Shown: positions 48,132 to 59,407, numbered from the stretch's first letter. The stretch: DNA of 64,000 bases from Parietaria judaica (GCA_954871525.1 OX940865.1:17560606-17624605), one strand, 5' to 3'. Translations and numbers: made by a program. Notes: generated by a model from the sequence alone, not told the origin.

Positions 48132-50274
48132 TGTAAAACCCATATATATATATTAATATATATATATATAAAAAAAAAGAAAAAGAAGAAAAAGAAAAAA
48201 AAGGGGTCGATACCCCATTTCCCCCTCTCTCCCTTCTTACTCTATGCTCTCTCTCTCTCATTACTCTCTCTCTCATCAAATAATCAAAGCTTCACAACTC
48301 CGTCACCGGAGCTCCGATCAACGAAATCTTGGTACCGCCGGAAAGCTCTTGAGTAGGCGAACACGTTGGTAGGTGAATGACGACCTGAGGTGGTGGCGTT
48401 TGGCCGGAATAGTCGCCGTAAGGTTCGGTTTCATAACCCGAGATCCATTTCATTCCGGTTAGATTTTGAGAAAACTAACACCGGAATCATGTTCGTGAAG
48501 CCTATTAGAGTCCGTTGGTGGTGCCACCTCGCCGTCGTCGTCGCCGGCCGCCGCCGTCGGCCGCCGCGTCATTTTCCGATCTCGGATTTTTTTGAGGGGT
48601 TTTGAAGCCCTCGTCGAGGAGATCGAAAGCCCTCGATCGGAATCGTCATCGGACTCTCGGTAAGCCCGAATTTCCTTGACCTAGTTTCTGAATTTAGATG
48701 ATCAAATTAGGTGTGTTCTGGGCCTTGATTGATGAAATTGACTTCGCCATTGCGTTTAGAACAGTCGAATTAAGCTAGGAGAAGCATAAAATTGTCGAAT
48801 TGATGCCCGTTTTGCTGCCTCGTTTTGCGTGCCCGACGGGAATTCGGCCCGGGTTAAATGTCAGCGTATCGGGTTTTCAATTGACAATTTGAATTCCAAT
48901 CTTAGTAATATTTGACTTATGGATGGTATCGGTGTTATAGTTGGCGCGGATAGTCGTCCCGTGGTCACCTCGAAAACCGTGCTACCTGAATCACCCGTTA
49001 TGAATAGTACATCGGATCCCGAAGTCTCTGATCATCGAAGTCAAGGCCAAGACGAACCCGCATCTTCGACTAACTATTCGATCGGTCAAAGTTTCCACAA
49101 ATCGAGGTAGGGGCTATTACCTTTTCTCGCAATTTAAAATGAACGTAGAAACCAATGTTCTAATAAAGATTGAACCGGATAGGTTTATATTGGATTTAAT
49201 TAAATGATATGCTAACTAAAAAGAGAAAAGTTAATATTGCGGTTGATGTTGCTTGTTGGCGAAGATGGAAAACAGGTATGATTTGCATCGGTTTGATGCT
49301 TGATATTATATTTTATGTTTATGTTACGTCGGTATGACGTACGTTGATATGGTACCCGCTTCGGGGATGATTAACATGATATGGTACCCGCTTCGGGCGG
49401 ATGATGTGTGCTGATATGGTACCCGCTTCGGGCGGATGAGCTGCTGACGAGCAGCTGGCTACTGCGCAGTAGGCCGGACCTGGATATGGATATGGATATG
49501 GATATGATTGGACCCAAAAGTCAACATTTCGACCCATGGCGAACTGGCCGTCTTTGGTGGTGATTAGGATCCCGAGTCGAGCGCGAGTTACGGTTAGGGA
49601 CTTCTAGTCCACCTGTGCTCGTGCCTTGAGGACTCGATGGGATATAGTGGAGAAAAGGCGCGAGCTGACTCTGCATGGACCACCGAAATGATTTGACTTT
49701 TGTGGGGTATATTTATTTTATTATTGGAATGATAAAATGATGAAATTATGATTAAATGGTTTATGATGTCATTTAATTTAATTAATTGAAATTTGACTAA
49801 TAATGGTTCGGTAAAGAGAATTGGTAATAGATTCCCTACTGAGCGTGTGGTGCTCATCCCTTCCATATACATCTTTTTCTTTCCAGCTTCAGGTGGTGTT
49901 CAGTACTAGACTCCGGACGAGGAATAGTTTGATTCAGGAAGTCTACGTTTCGTTTTGCTTACCTAAACCTTAATGTTCGTCGTGGTGAATTTCGTATTTT
50001 TAGTTGATCTTTAATTTCGAAAATATAAAGGATTAAATTAAGGATATTTGTGATGGTGGTACTTTGTAATTGTCGTTTTATGGTGTTGTATAAACTGTGG
50101 TCGTTGACGTTGTATTGTCGTTTTAAGTCTCACGGGCAAAAGTTATGTGTTTGTTGACGTGGACGTTGAATATTCAACGATATCGTTTAAATGATGATGT
50201 GTCGTTGACCGGTCTAAGTTTGACAAGTCGTTGTTTTTGTCTTATCCTACTAACCCCCATTTAGGGGCGTTACA
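48132..50274 (+). repeat. 3' LTR of Tekay-type element
   Basis: 2,143 bp. Compared with the 5' LTR I find one T deletion in a T run (near 49312) and one T-to-C change (near 49411); all else I compared is identical. Confidence 0.95.
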
Positions 50275-50677
50275 AAAATATTAATATAATTATTTTTCTT
50301 TAATATTTAAAACTTTACACGTCTTAAATTGAGTGTGATTTTTATTCTCTAGTTTTGTAAGTTGTTACCGTTTTAGTATACCTATAATTAAGTAAAGAAG
50401 AAAATACCATGAAAAGAAAAATTATAATCATAAAAAGTGTTGTTAAAAAAAAATAAAAAAAAATGGTGGGTTTGGAAATTGAACCCTGGGCTATAACTTG
50501 GTAGAGAATTTTAAGAATAACAAAATGCCACTACAATGTGGTGATACTTTATTTACAAATGCTATGTTTATTATTTTTATATAAACTTATAATATTATGA
50601 ATAAATAAAAATAAAAATAACGTGCTCGGACCAAGTGGGGGTGGCCGCCCCCACTCCACCCCTTGCTTCCGCCCCTG

Positions 50678-51459
50678 GTTATAATCAAACTGACATTATA
50701 AACTAATTAATAATAAATTTAAATCAGGGATACGCTTTTTTTTTTTGTCTTTTCTATTTTTCATTCTATTTTTTTCCTCTTTGACCATGTTGTGTGGCGT
50801 CAAGATTAAAACTTTTTTTTAAATGTAATATGCCTTGTTGTCAACATTCTCGAGTTCTTATAATTTTTAGGTGATTTTTTTTAGCAATAGTCAGAGATCA
50901 CTCACATATAGACTCCGCCTCTAATTTATTAATAGAAATCTCTCACGTATGACGAAAAAAATCGCAGATACATGATAAAATTTAGGATTTACAATTCGAA
51001 CATTAAAAAGATCTAAAATATCAAAATTATCTTAATACCAAAAACCACACGGTCCAACTACCACGAAAGAAACATTAAAAATGTTGCAAAAAATCGTAGA
51101 TACATGATAGAATTTGGGATTTACAAATAGAACATTAAATATGTCCCAAAAATATTAAATACTTACTTGATTGGAAAGGCGGAAATGTGGACAAATTATA
51201 CATTGTTATGTAAAATATAACCATAAAGAATTAATTACAAAACAACTTAATTAAAAAAATATATATCGCACTAAAAATATTAAGAATATTATTATTTATA
51301 ACATGTATGTATCTTTTAAACAAATACTCCTTTATTATAATTTTTAAAATCAAAATACAAATGGCATAAGAAATATGCCAAAGTACCCAACACGCAACTT
51401 ATTCAGAATGACATATGAACTTATTGAAAAATATGTCAGCATCTCGACATATAAATTAA
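50678..51459. other. SDR intron relic (right part) and AT-rich spacer
   Basis: 50678-50735 (ATAATCAAACTGACATTATAAACTAATTAATAATAAATTTAAAT) continues the similarity to the SDR-7 intron at 56290-56335 and the SDR-8 intron near 59268-59292. The rest is AT-rich. At 50945-51150 a ~120-bp unit (AAAAATCG(C/T)AGATACATGATA) is duplicated in tandem. No gene before SDR-6. Confidence 0.5.
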
Positions 51460-52675
51460 TCACTGAATAACGTTAAAAGCCCGCATCATGGTGGGATTAA
51501 CGCCGCTAAATCCACCGTCAACGAGGAGATTGAGCCCGCTGACGTATTGCGCCTCGTCGCTGGCAAGGAAGAGCGCCGCTTTCGCCACGTCGTCGGCCTT
51601 CAGAATGTGCCCTCTGAGGTTCCCGATCGCGCTGATCTGCTGCTCGGCCTTCCCGACGGCCTCTTCCCTGGATTCGCCCGGCAAAACAGTCATCATGTGC
51701 GTCGGGACAGCGAAGGGTGACACGCAGTTGACCCTGATTCCATGCTGGCCAACCTCACCGGCGAGGTTGTTGCCAAGCCCCACGATGGCGTGCTTCGACG
51801 CCGCGTAGGTGTGAGTCGCGAGACCTGCCCCGGCGGTGCACGCACTGGCGGTGAAGAGGATGCAGCCAGAGCGTTGTGGGGCCATGACCCTGACAGCATG
51901 CTTGGCGCCGAGGAATGCGCCGACGAGGTTAACCCTGATGACGTGTTCCAGATCGGCCTTCGTCGCGTCAAGGATGTTCGCGTAGGGCTGGAGCACGACG
52001 CCAGCGTTGTTGTACATCACATCAAGCCGGCCATGCTTCTCCACAGCGGCATCCACGAGGTGAGACATGTCATCCTCATTTGAGACGTCGCAATGAATGT
52101 ACGAGATGTCGCCTCCGCCACCGAGGCTATCAGCTAGGGCTTGCCCCTCAGCGTCTTGGACGTCGGCGATGATGACTTTGGCTCCGTTCTGATTGAAGAG
52201 CTTCACGGCGCTCGCTCCAATTCCTCTTGCCCCGCCGGTTATAATCACAACTTTTCCTTGAAGCCTGCATTATTGTAATATTGGCCAGAACTACTTAATA
52301 TTGACAAATTCTCTTTAATTCATACTTTTGAGTTATAAGGTCAAAAATTTCACTCAGTGAGAATTTTATTATATTAACAAGGTTACTACTAGTGAATTTT
52401 ATTTGATAGCGTTTTTTGAAAAAATAGATAAAAGTATAATTAATCAAAATTATTATATTCAATTGTACTTATAATATAATTATTATGGATTTAGCTACGT
52501 AATTATCGGTGCCGTGATGCATATCCGCTTCAGTAATATGAGTTAGTACGAACGACAATATTTATTTGTAATCTACAAAATAAATTAGCTAGCTAATCAA
52601 AATTAAAATTACGAAACGATTATCAAATTTATATTACCTTTTGTTGGCCGGCGGTGTTGAAGAAACAAGACTCAT
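51460..52675 (-). CDS. SDR-6: SDR110C alcohol dehydrogenase (clade B)
   Basis: Exon 1 is 52675-52638 (MSLVSSTPPANK plus two bases, donor GTAATA) and exon 2 is 52264-51460 (acceptor ATGCAG); 280 aa. TGGARGIG is at residues 22-29, Asp47 in ADVQD predicts NAD(H), NNAG at 98-101, and the tetrad is Asn125, Ser153, Tyr166 and Lys170 (YAASK). The clade B signature is LQGKVVIITGG, FTASACTA and an FNVIQ C-terminus. It is the most divergent clade B copy: its substrate loop VVLQPYANILDATKADLEH and the MMTVLPGESREEAV helix differ from SDR-7/8. It lies nearest the transposon-rich middle. Substrate unknown; borneol-dehydrogenase-like function is one possibility for this group. Confidence 0.92.
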
Positions 52676-52763
52676 GTTTATACTTTGTAAGAAGATATAT
52701 ATTAAAAGAAATCTTGATGGGTTTTTCTTGTTTCGATCTTCTAAATTGGATCGAGTATGGCCG

Positions 52764-52771
52764 TATATATA
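52764..52771 (-). promoter_or_regulatory. TATA box of SDR-6
   Basis: TATATATA, 89-96 bp before the ATG (52675). SDR-7 and SDR-8 have TATA boxes at comparable positions. Confidence 0.5.
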
Positions 52772-52919
52772 TTACATTTTTTAATTCATATCCAGAAAAA
52801 AAGTTTAATATAATTCAGAAGTTGTTGTCACCATAAAACTAATGGAAATACGTTTATCATCATAACTAACTCCACCTGGTTGATACAATAATATGTCTAA
52901 TAAACGACTAGAGTAATAT

Positions 52920-53070
52920 TACCAAGCAATTGAAAGTGCAAAACACGTGGAATATGAATAGATAAAACTCAAGTGTGAAGAAACTTCCGGATTCAAATAA
53001 TATGCAATATAATTTGAGAATAATGATCATCAAGCTCGTTTTCCATGAGGAAAATAGATGCTTCAGTTTT
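52920..53070 (-). promoter_or_regulatory. conserved clade B upstream block, SDR-6 (with G-box)
   Basis: Read on +, AGCAATTGAAAGTGCAAAAC, CACGTGG, ATATGAATAGATAAA and, further out, TTTTCCATGAGGAAAATA. All parts recur in the same order upstream of SDR-7 and, less exactly, SDR-8. SDR-6 alone has an intact G-box CACGTG (52945-52950). Confidence 0.55.
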
Positions 53071-54240
53071 TTAATTAAAAAAATACATATTTGAAATTTG
53101 ATCAAACAATATATCGATTAAGGGAGCAAAAAGAACTCGTGCAGGATCTCTTTTTCATAATTTATTTACCGCGTATATTGGTTTAAATATTGGATAACGG
53201 GATAAATTTAAAAAAAAAAAATCAAAACCGCTCAAATACATTACAACCATCTTAAGCCATCAATAAGAGCAAATACACATTAAGAATACCAAACATATAC
53301 ACAAGAACACCGTATGACCATCAAAAGCACCAAATCGGGGCGAAGCTATGTAAAGACGAGTGTATGCTCGGACACCACTTGAAAAACGTGTAAAATTAAA
53401 AAAAAATTAAAAAAAAAATACACCAGTAAAAATGTAATGACTTAGAGTGACAAAATGACAAAATATCGTGTAGCTTGGCTGCTTCAGAACTTTTTCTCTA
53501 GGTGACTTGACTTCGACAGGTTCGTGTTCGATTCTATGGAGATCCATACTTAAAAATAATATTTAATTAACATGCAATATTTCACTACGTACGCATTCAA
53601 CTTAACAAGGGTATAATATTTATTTTTAATTTAACATATTGTTATTCTCAAATATGATATTCTATGACAAAAACATTCTATATATTATTGAGTTATTTTA
53701 GTTAAATATTAAGAGAATTATATTAGTTAAAATCACAACTTTTTAAAATATGTTAATTTGTTTATTTTTGTTTTATTTTATGATGTGATATATTTTATTT
53801 ATTTTAATAGTATTTCCCTCTCGACTTGAATTTTTATATCGCTCATGAATCATTTGATTTTTTTATTTAATTGTGTGTCATCTACAACTCACATGTCTGG
53901 CTACACCATTAATATATTGTCATTATTTATATGCTTGCAAATTTATTGTTAAGAAGTCACTCTTTTTTTTAATCTCGTAAAAGTTAATGTTAAACATTAC
54001 CCTGAACTTAAATCATTACTCCGCTACTGACACCTAACACATATTAACGAACATGCAAACATCAAATACACACAACAACACGAAAATCGTAAGGAAAAAA
54101 AACTATACGATAAAAAAAAAAAAAAAAATTGATTTGAGGGCTTAAATATTAGAATTTGGCTAAAAATGAAAACCGGGCCGTAGCAATGCGACAAGTCATG
54201 CTTACTATAGAAAAAATAAATATATATATATATATATTTG
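53071..54240. other. intergenic DNA with possible hAT remnant
   Basis: The segment between about 53335 (GGGGCGAAGCTATGTAAAG) and 54028 (reversed CAGTAGCGGAGTAATG) may be an eroded Tip100-like insertion. The ends pair poorly and no duplication is clear. Otherwise AT-rich, with A-runs at 53402-53420 and 54113-54128. No gene. Confidence 0.3.
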
Positions 54241-54800
54241 GAATCACCTCATTTTTACTGTGAAAGTCACTAATTTCGTGAGTCACGAGGGCAAGAACGG
54301 GTAAGTTGTGCAGTCTCACATCTCCTGGGCAAGTGGATATGCTGATGGGACGTTCCCGAGACTGTACAGGTATGGGACTGCATAATTATCGGAGATCATA
54401 CCAATATGGGACTGTATGGTCGAGGACGTCGGGCCCCATTAGGTGGGGTGATTATGACAGTCACTAATCTCGTGAGCCACGAGGGCAAGAACAGGTAAGT
54501 TGTGGTCCCACAACGCCTGGGCAAGAGGATGTGCTGATTGGACATTAATCCCGAGACTGTGCAGGTATGGGACTATATGGTTATCGGAGATCATATAGGT
54601 ATAATACTGTATGGTCAAAGAAGTTTAAAAGAATTAATTGGTACTACCTATGTCAACAAGATGCATCTTCTTCTCGGTAGCCCATTCATAATAATTCGAA
54701 AATTAAGCGTGCTTGGCTTGAAGCAGTCGTAGGATGGGTGACCTCTTAAGAAGTTTCACGGAAAGCGTGCGAGTGATGACAAAGCACGCGTGTTGGTCCA
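54241..54800 (+). mobile_element. Cassandra-like TRIM/LTR fragment with 5S rRNA-derived box
   Basis: 54262-54460 and 54461-54610 are two tandem, diverged copies of a unit with TCACTAAT(T/C)TCGTGAG, CACGAGGGCAAGAAC, GACTGT(A/G)CAGGTATGGGACT and ATTATCGGAGATCATA. They are followed by AATTAAGCGTGCTTGGCTTG and TAGGATGGGTGACCTCTTAA (54700-54755), which correspond to the internal promoter/3' half of 5S rRNA. A 5S-derived box inside a repeat followed by ATGACAAAGCACGCG is the organisation known from Cassandra elements. Not a functional 5S gene. Confidence 0.6.
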
Positions 54801-55324
54801 TGACTACTGTTGACTAGGCAGTGCACTAACAAAACTTCGTAAGTACGAAGAGTCGAGGACAAAGTTATTGAGTAAAACATTGCATCTTGAAAGCCGATAA
54901 GTATTTTTTACAATGATTATTTTTTTATGCGGATTAAACCCGTTTCGTGAGGTGGCCAATGATGTTGGACGTGTCCAAAGTGTCGCTCTCAAAAGAATGC
55001 TGAGAACATACATGTTCCGAGAGGCGATATATTACGCAAGTACTCGAACGGTGATCCCACGAGCTCCGCGATTTTAATGTATCGTATCTTTTTACTCAGG
55101 TGCTCTATTTGCGTGTCGTACATCGAATCTAAGCTCAGCCAGAGTACTACAATATGCCTAAGAGTCTAGTTTTGAAAGGTTTAAGCCTGGAAGCGATAGT
55201 ACGTCAGTAAAAATATTTATTATAATCATCAAAATCCAAATAAAATTGGCATAAAAAATATGCCACAATCACAAACTTATTGAAATTCACAGCATAAACC
55301 CTGTCACACATCTCGATATATAAA
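54801..55324. repeat. spacer with copy of the 37.3-kb duplicated DNA
   Basis: 54850-54890 (GAGGACAAAGTTATTGAGTA ... GCATCTTGAAA) and 54930-54965 (ATGCGGATTAAACCC, GAGGTGGCCAATGAT) match 37311-37345 and 37568-37603. The rest of the spacer, to the end of SDR-7, has no gene. Confidence 0.5.
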
Positions 55325-56877
55325 TCACTGGATAACGTTGAAAGCCCTCATCATGGTGGGATTAACGCCACTGAACCCACCGTCGACGAGCAGATTGAGC
55401 CCGCTGATGTATTGCGCGTCGTCGCTGGCGAGGAAGAGCGCCGCTTTCGCCACGTCATCGGCCTTCAGAACCTTCCCTTTGAGGTTCCCCATCGCGCTGA
55501 TCTGCTGCTCGGCCTGGGCGACAGCCTCGTCTCCGGATTGGCCAGTGAAATCGGTCAACATGTGGGTCGGGATGGCGAAGGGCGACACGCAGTTGACCCT
55601 GATTCCGAGCTGGCCGACCTCGCCGCCAAGGTTGTTGGCCAGCCCGAGGACCGCGTGCTTTGAGGCCGCGTAGACGTGTGTCCCGAGGCCCGCCGTGGCA
55701 GTGCACGCGCTGGCAGTGAACAGGATGCAGCCACTGCGTTGCGGGGCCATGACCCTGACGGCGTGCTTGGCGCCAAGGAACGCACCGACGAGGTTGACCC
55801 CGATGACGCGGTCCAGGTCGGCCTTCGTCGCCTCGAGGATGGTGCCAAAGGGCCGGTCAGCAATGCCGGCATTGTTGTACATCACGTCGAGACGGCCGTG
55901 CTTCTCTACAGCAGCATCTACGACACTGGACATGTCGTCCTCGCTTGACACATCGCAGTGGATGTATGAGATGTCGTCGCCACCTCCGAGGCTGTCGGCT
56001 AGGGCCTGGCCCTCAGCGTCTTGGATGTCGGCGATGATGACTTTGGCTCCGTTTTGGTGGAATAGCTTCACGGCGCTGGCTCCGATTCCTCTTGCCCCGC
56101 CGGTAATAATCACAACCTTTCCTTGAAGCCTGAAATATTGTGTTATTGGTCAATAATTTAATATTGATGAACGCTTCCTAGTGTTAGCTTCTCAAGTAGT
56201 TGATGGCTTGATGCTTGTTAAAAAATGATATCAGCATTTTAAAGTTTACTCACTCGGACCCAAAATTCAATGATTGAAAAGAGATATAGCAATCAAACTG
56301 ATCACATTATGAACCAATAATCAATTAAATTTGGAATATTTTTTGCCTAAATATCCGATTTTATACTAACTGTGCCGGTGCCGGTGCCACCATATTTTCT
56401 ATACATTATATCTTGCCTAAAGACCTTAAAACAATGTCAGTGTTTGAATCCATACATAATAAATGAGTAACCGTATGTTTAGTTAAAGACATCCATACGC
56501 TGAGACCTCTCTAGTTTAATAAAATTACAATTGAATAATTAATAAATATTTTCCAGGGTTAATTTGAGACGTAACATGTCCTTCGTGTAACAAACTTTAC
56601 CGAGACATGGACGGAATATATTTCGATCTTGTTTTGTGACTTTTGGATACCATTCCACTTAAAAACTCGTGAGAACACTAATAGTGCACCCATAGAATTT
56701 TCTTAATGCAAAATTTGCACATACTATTTACTAGGATAAGATGTTATAGTGTTCAATTAAAATGAGCAAGCTAGTATACGTCGATAATTAAATAAAATAT
56801 ATAACACTAAAAAAACGAAATAATTATTAAAGTTATTACCTTCCGTTGGCCACCGTTGTTGAGGAAACAAGACTCAT
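55325..56877 (-). CDS. SDR-7: SDR110C alcohol dehydrogenase (clade B)
   Basis: Exon 1 is 56877-56840 (MSLVSSTTVANG plus two bases, donor GTAATA) and exon 2 is 56129-55325 (acceptor TTTCAG). 280 aa; intron 710 bp. TGGARGIG at 22-29, Asp47 (ADIQD), NNAG at 98-101, catalytic Asn125, Ser153, Tyr166 and Lys170 (YAASK). Over the exon-2 protein it differs from SDR-8 at about 17 positions (roughly 93-94% identity), so the two are recent duplicates. Differences fall partly in the region that normally covers the substrate (IAD versus VVD after NNAG; HMLTD versus HMMTD; AEQQ versus VEQH). Its intron is homologous to the relic at 41.6/50.7 kb. Confidence 0.92.
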
Positions 56878-56991
56878 TTTATTTATTTTTATTTTCCAAC
56901 CTTTGATGGGAACAAAAACTCTTGAAGACCTTGATATACTCTCAAATGATATTTATGGGTTTCTTGTGTTCTGATCTTCTGAACTGGAGAG

Positions 56992-56999
56992 TATATATA
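56992..56999 (-). promoter_or_regulatory. TATA box of SDR-7
   Basis: TATATATA in a CTATATATAC context, 115-122 bp before the ATG (56877). Confidence 0.5.
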
Positions 57000-57154
57000 G
57001 TGTAATAATAATAGTGGTACATTTTTCTAATTTTCGAGAAAATAATGAGACATTATTATATATGAATATTAATTAAAAAGTTGTTGTCACCATACAACCA
57101 ATATAGAATAATAATGTCTCTCACAAATGATATAGAATAGTTTATTTTAAATTT

Positions 57155-57325
57155 AACAAGCAATTGAAAATACAAAAAACGTGCGTGCGATATGAATAAA
57201 TAAACACCCAAGTCTGAATCAACTTTATGATGCAAACAAACTGCAGTATTATTTAGTTAAATAATTAGAGAACACCTTGTTTTCCATGAGGAAAATAATT
57301 GTTTTAGTGTTGATTAAAACAACAA
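57155..57325 (-). promoter_or_regulatory. conserved clade B upstream block, SDR-7
   Basis: Read on +, AGCAATTGAAAATACAAAAA, ACGTGCG, ATATGAATAAATAAACACCC and TTTTCCATGAGGAAAATAA. Same order as upstream of SDR-6 and SDR-8, while surrounding DNA has diverged. The G-box core is changed (ACGTGC instead of CACGTG). Confidence 0.55.
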
Positions 57326-58337
57326 CAAAATGGTCAAACGAAGGTTATACACTGTTACTGTGAGAAAAGTCAACAATTCAATTTTACCGCCTAATCAATG
57401 AGTGATATAATTTTACTGAAAAGATTTTCATCAGAAATAACGACTGATTATTACAAGATATAATTTTATTGTATTCACATATAATATATATTACACTTAA
57501 ATATTCGGCGTATAATATTGATTTAGTAATGTATAATTTTATACATTACTAGTACATGTCACAGAGTCGGCTCTGGGCTAAGGCGTGTGAGGCCATTGCC
57601 TTACGCCCAAAAAAATTTGGCCTTTATTTTACACGAGATAATAGGGCTCAAAGAACTTGTCCAGACGGGACTTTTGTTTTTCTCTCTTTTTTTTTCTATT
57701 TTAATTTTTAAGTCGCTATTTTAATAAATGGGGGACTAATTTTCTTAGCGTTTTGTTTTGTGGTTATCCCGAGTTACTATTTCTTCTTTGTATTGAGACT
57801 TGAGAGTCTAATTAATCTAAAAAACACTATCATTTTCCTTTGCACAAAAACTTATTTGTGAAGAACAAAGCTATTTTATTTTCACTAAAAAGGGCAAAAA
57901 CCAATCTTTAAGCAAGGATTATTTAACAAAGGCTTTAATCAATTGTTCACAGCAGCTTCAATCTCTTAACAGTTTATTGCTCAAGCCGGGTAGTGTTGGT
58001 ACGTCCATGGGCGGAGGTGCTTAAGGAGTGAGTGGGGTTCAGACCACCCCCTCAAAGAAAAAAAAAACAATTGTACAATTAACTTCAGTTTCATTTTTAA
58101 TGTAAACTCACATAAAAATTTAGTATAAGAGTCTTTAATTTTCACCGGATTTCAATATAACCCTTTCAAGTAAAATTTTCGACAAAAAAATAAATCAAAC
58201 GCTTGATGCATAAATCATGATTCCGCCACTCGATACATAGTACAATTATTCATCCTGATTTTGATTTTCCAGATTCGAATACAAATTACTTAATGCATTA
58301 ACCAGAACAACATACTGGAAATCACAGAATACATAAA
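57326..58337. other. intergenic DNA with hAT fragment at 57563-57640
   Basis: CAGAGTCGGCTCTGGGCTAAGGCG with GCCTTACGCCCAAAAAAATT resembles the left third of the hAT element at 60732-61051; no right end is found. Near 58010-58230 a GGGCGGAGGTGC ... ATTCCGCCACT pair hints at another eroded element. No gene. Confidence 0.35.
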
Positions 58338-59407
58338 TCACTGAATAACGTTGAAAGCCCTCATCATGGTGGGATTAACGCCGCTGAATCCACCGTCGAC
58401 AACGAGGTTAAGCCCGCTGATATATTGTGCATCGTCGCTGGCCAGAAAGAGTGCCGCTTTTGCCACATCATCGGCCTTCAGGACCTGCCCTTTGAGGTTC
58501 CCCATCGCGCTTATATGCTGCTCGACCTGCGCAATGGCCTCGTCTCCGGATTGGCCAGTGAAATCGGTCATCATATGGGTTGGGACGGCGAAGGGCGACA
58601 CACAGTTGACCCGGATGCCGTGCTGACCCACCTCACCGGCGAGGTTGTTGGCCAGCCCCAAGACAGCATACTTCGACGCCGCATAGACGTGTGTCCCGAG
58701 TCCCGCCGTGGCTGTGCACGCGCTGGCAGTGAAGAGGATGCAGCCGGTGCGTCGTGGGGCCATGACCCTGACGGCGTGCTTGGCGCCAAGAAATGCACCG
58801 ACGAGGTTGACCCCGATTACCCGGTCCAGGTCGGCCTTCGTCGCCTCAAGGATGGTGCCGAAGGGCCGGTCCACGACACCAGCATTGTTGTACATCACGT
58901 CAAGCCGTCCGTGCTTCTCCACAGCGGCGTCCACAATGCTGGAAACATCGTCCTCGCTTGACACATCGCAGTGGATGTATGAGATGTCGTCCCCGCTTCC
59001 AAGGCTGTCGGCTAGGGCCTGGCCCTCGGCGTCTTGGATGTCGGCGATGATGACTTTGGCTCCGTTCTGGTGGAATAGCTTCACGGCACTCGCTCCGATT
59101 CCTCTTGCCCCGCCGGTTATAATCACCACCTTTCCTTGAAGCCTGTTGCATGATTGTTCAATTATTATCAAAAAGTTAATATATTTTTTTATTAATGCAA
59201 AATTTTGTTCGTAATATTATTATTGTGATAGATGAATAGCTACACACTATAAAGTAAGTAAGTAGCTGACATTATGAACAAATAATCAATGACAATACTT
59301 ATTTCTAGACTTCAACTATTCAATATTAGCAAGCTATATATATAATTAACGAAGCAGGTATTAAACTATAAGAACCTTTTGTTGGTCTGCGTGGCTGAAG
59401 AACTCAT
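58338..59407 (-). CDS. SDR-8: SDR110C alcohol dehydrogenase (clade B)
   Basis: Exon 1 is 59407-59376 (MSSSATQTNK plus two bases, donor GTTCTT), two codons shorter than in SDR-6/7; exon 2 is 59142-58338 (acceptor CAACAG). 278 aa; intron 233 bp. TGGARGIG at 20-27, Asp45 (ADIQD), catalytic Asn123, Ser151, Tyr164 and Lys168 (YAASK). An in-frame ATG lies 12 codons upstream of the Gly-rich start inside the intron (59171), but the conserved exon-1 peptide and splice sites of the family make the two-exon model preferable. Close duplicate of SDR-7. It shares YAASKYA with SDR-9, where SDR-6/7 have YAASKHA. Confidence 0.9.

Larger units (their letters stand above)
42173..50274 (+). mobile_element. Tekay/Del-type Ty3 chromovirus, defective, very young
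   Basis: 8,102-bp LTR retrotransposon with two ~2.14-kb LTRs, TGTAA...TTACA ends, and a 5-bp target duplication aaaat (42168-42172 and 50275-50279). The tRNA-Met primer site follows the 5' LTR and a purine tract precedes the 3' LTR. The internal part is only 3.8 kb: gag is essentially absent, protease is a remnant, and the RT-RNase H-integrase-chromodomain region is broken by several stops and frameshifts. A C-terminal chromodomain-like segment and long LTRs point to the Tekay clade. By eye, the LTRs differ by one substitution and one T-run indel, so it inserted very recently although it could not code for its own proteins. Confidence 0.92.
41996..50677. mobile_element. Tip100-like hAT element, split by retrotransposon
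   Basis: The left terminus CAGGGACGGAGCCAG and the reversed right terminus CAGGGGCGGAAGCAAGG match Tip100-type hAT ends. A perfect 8-bp target duplication gttataat lies at 41988-41995 and 50678-50685. Without the 8.1-kb retrotransposon (and its 5-bp duplication) the element is only about 575 bp, AT-rich, with a GGGGGTGGCCGCCCCC-like stretch near its right end, so it is non-autonomous. Confidence 0.85.

Noticed and set aside
54700..54760. 5S rRNA gene
   Set aside because: Only the 3' half-like motif is present, with several changes, inside a duplicated repeat. The 5' part and terminator are absent, so it is annotated as a Cassandra-like element.
59143..59171. In-frame ATG start MIIIEQSCN for SDR-8
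   Set aside because: Intron sequence upstream of the acceptor. Exon 1 at 59376-59407 with a good donor matches the paralogues.
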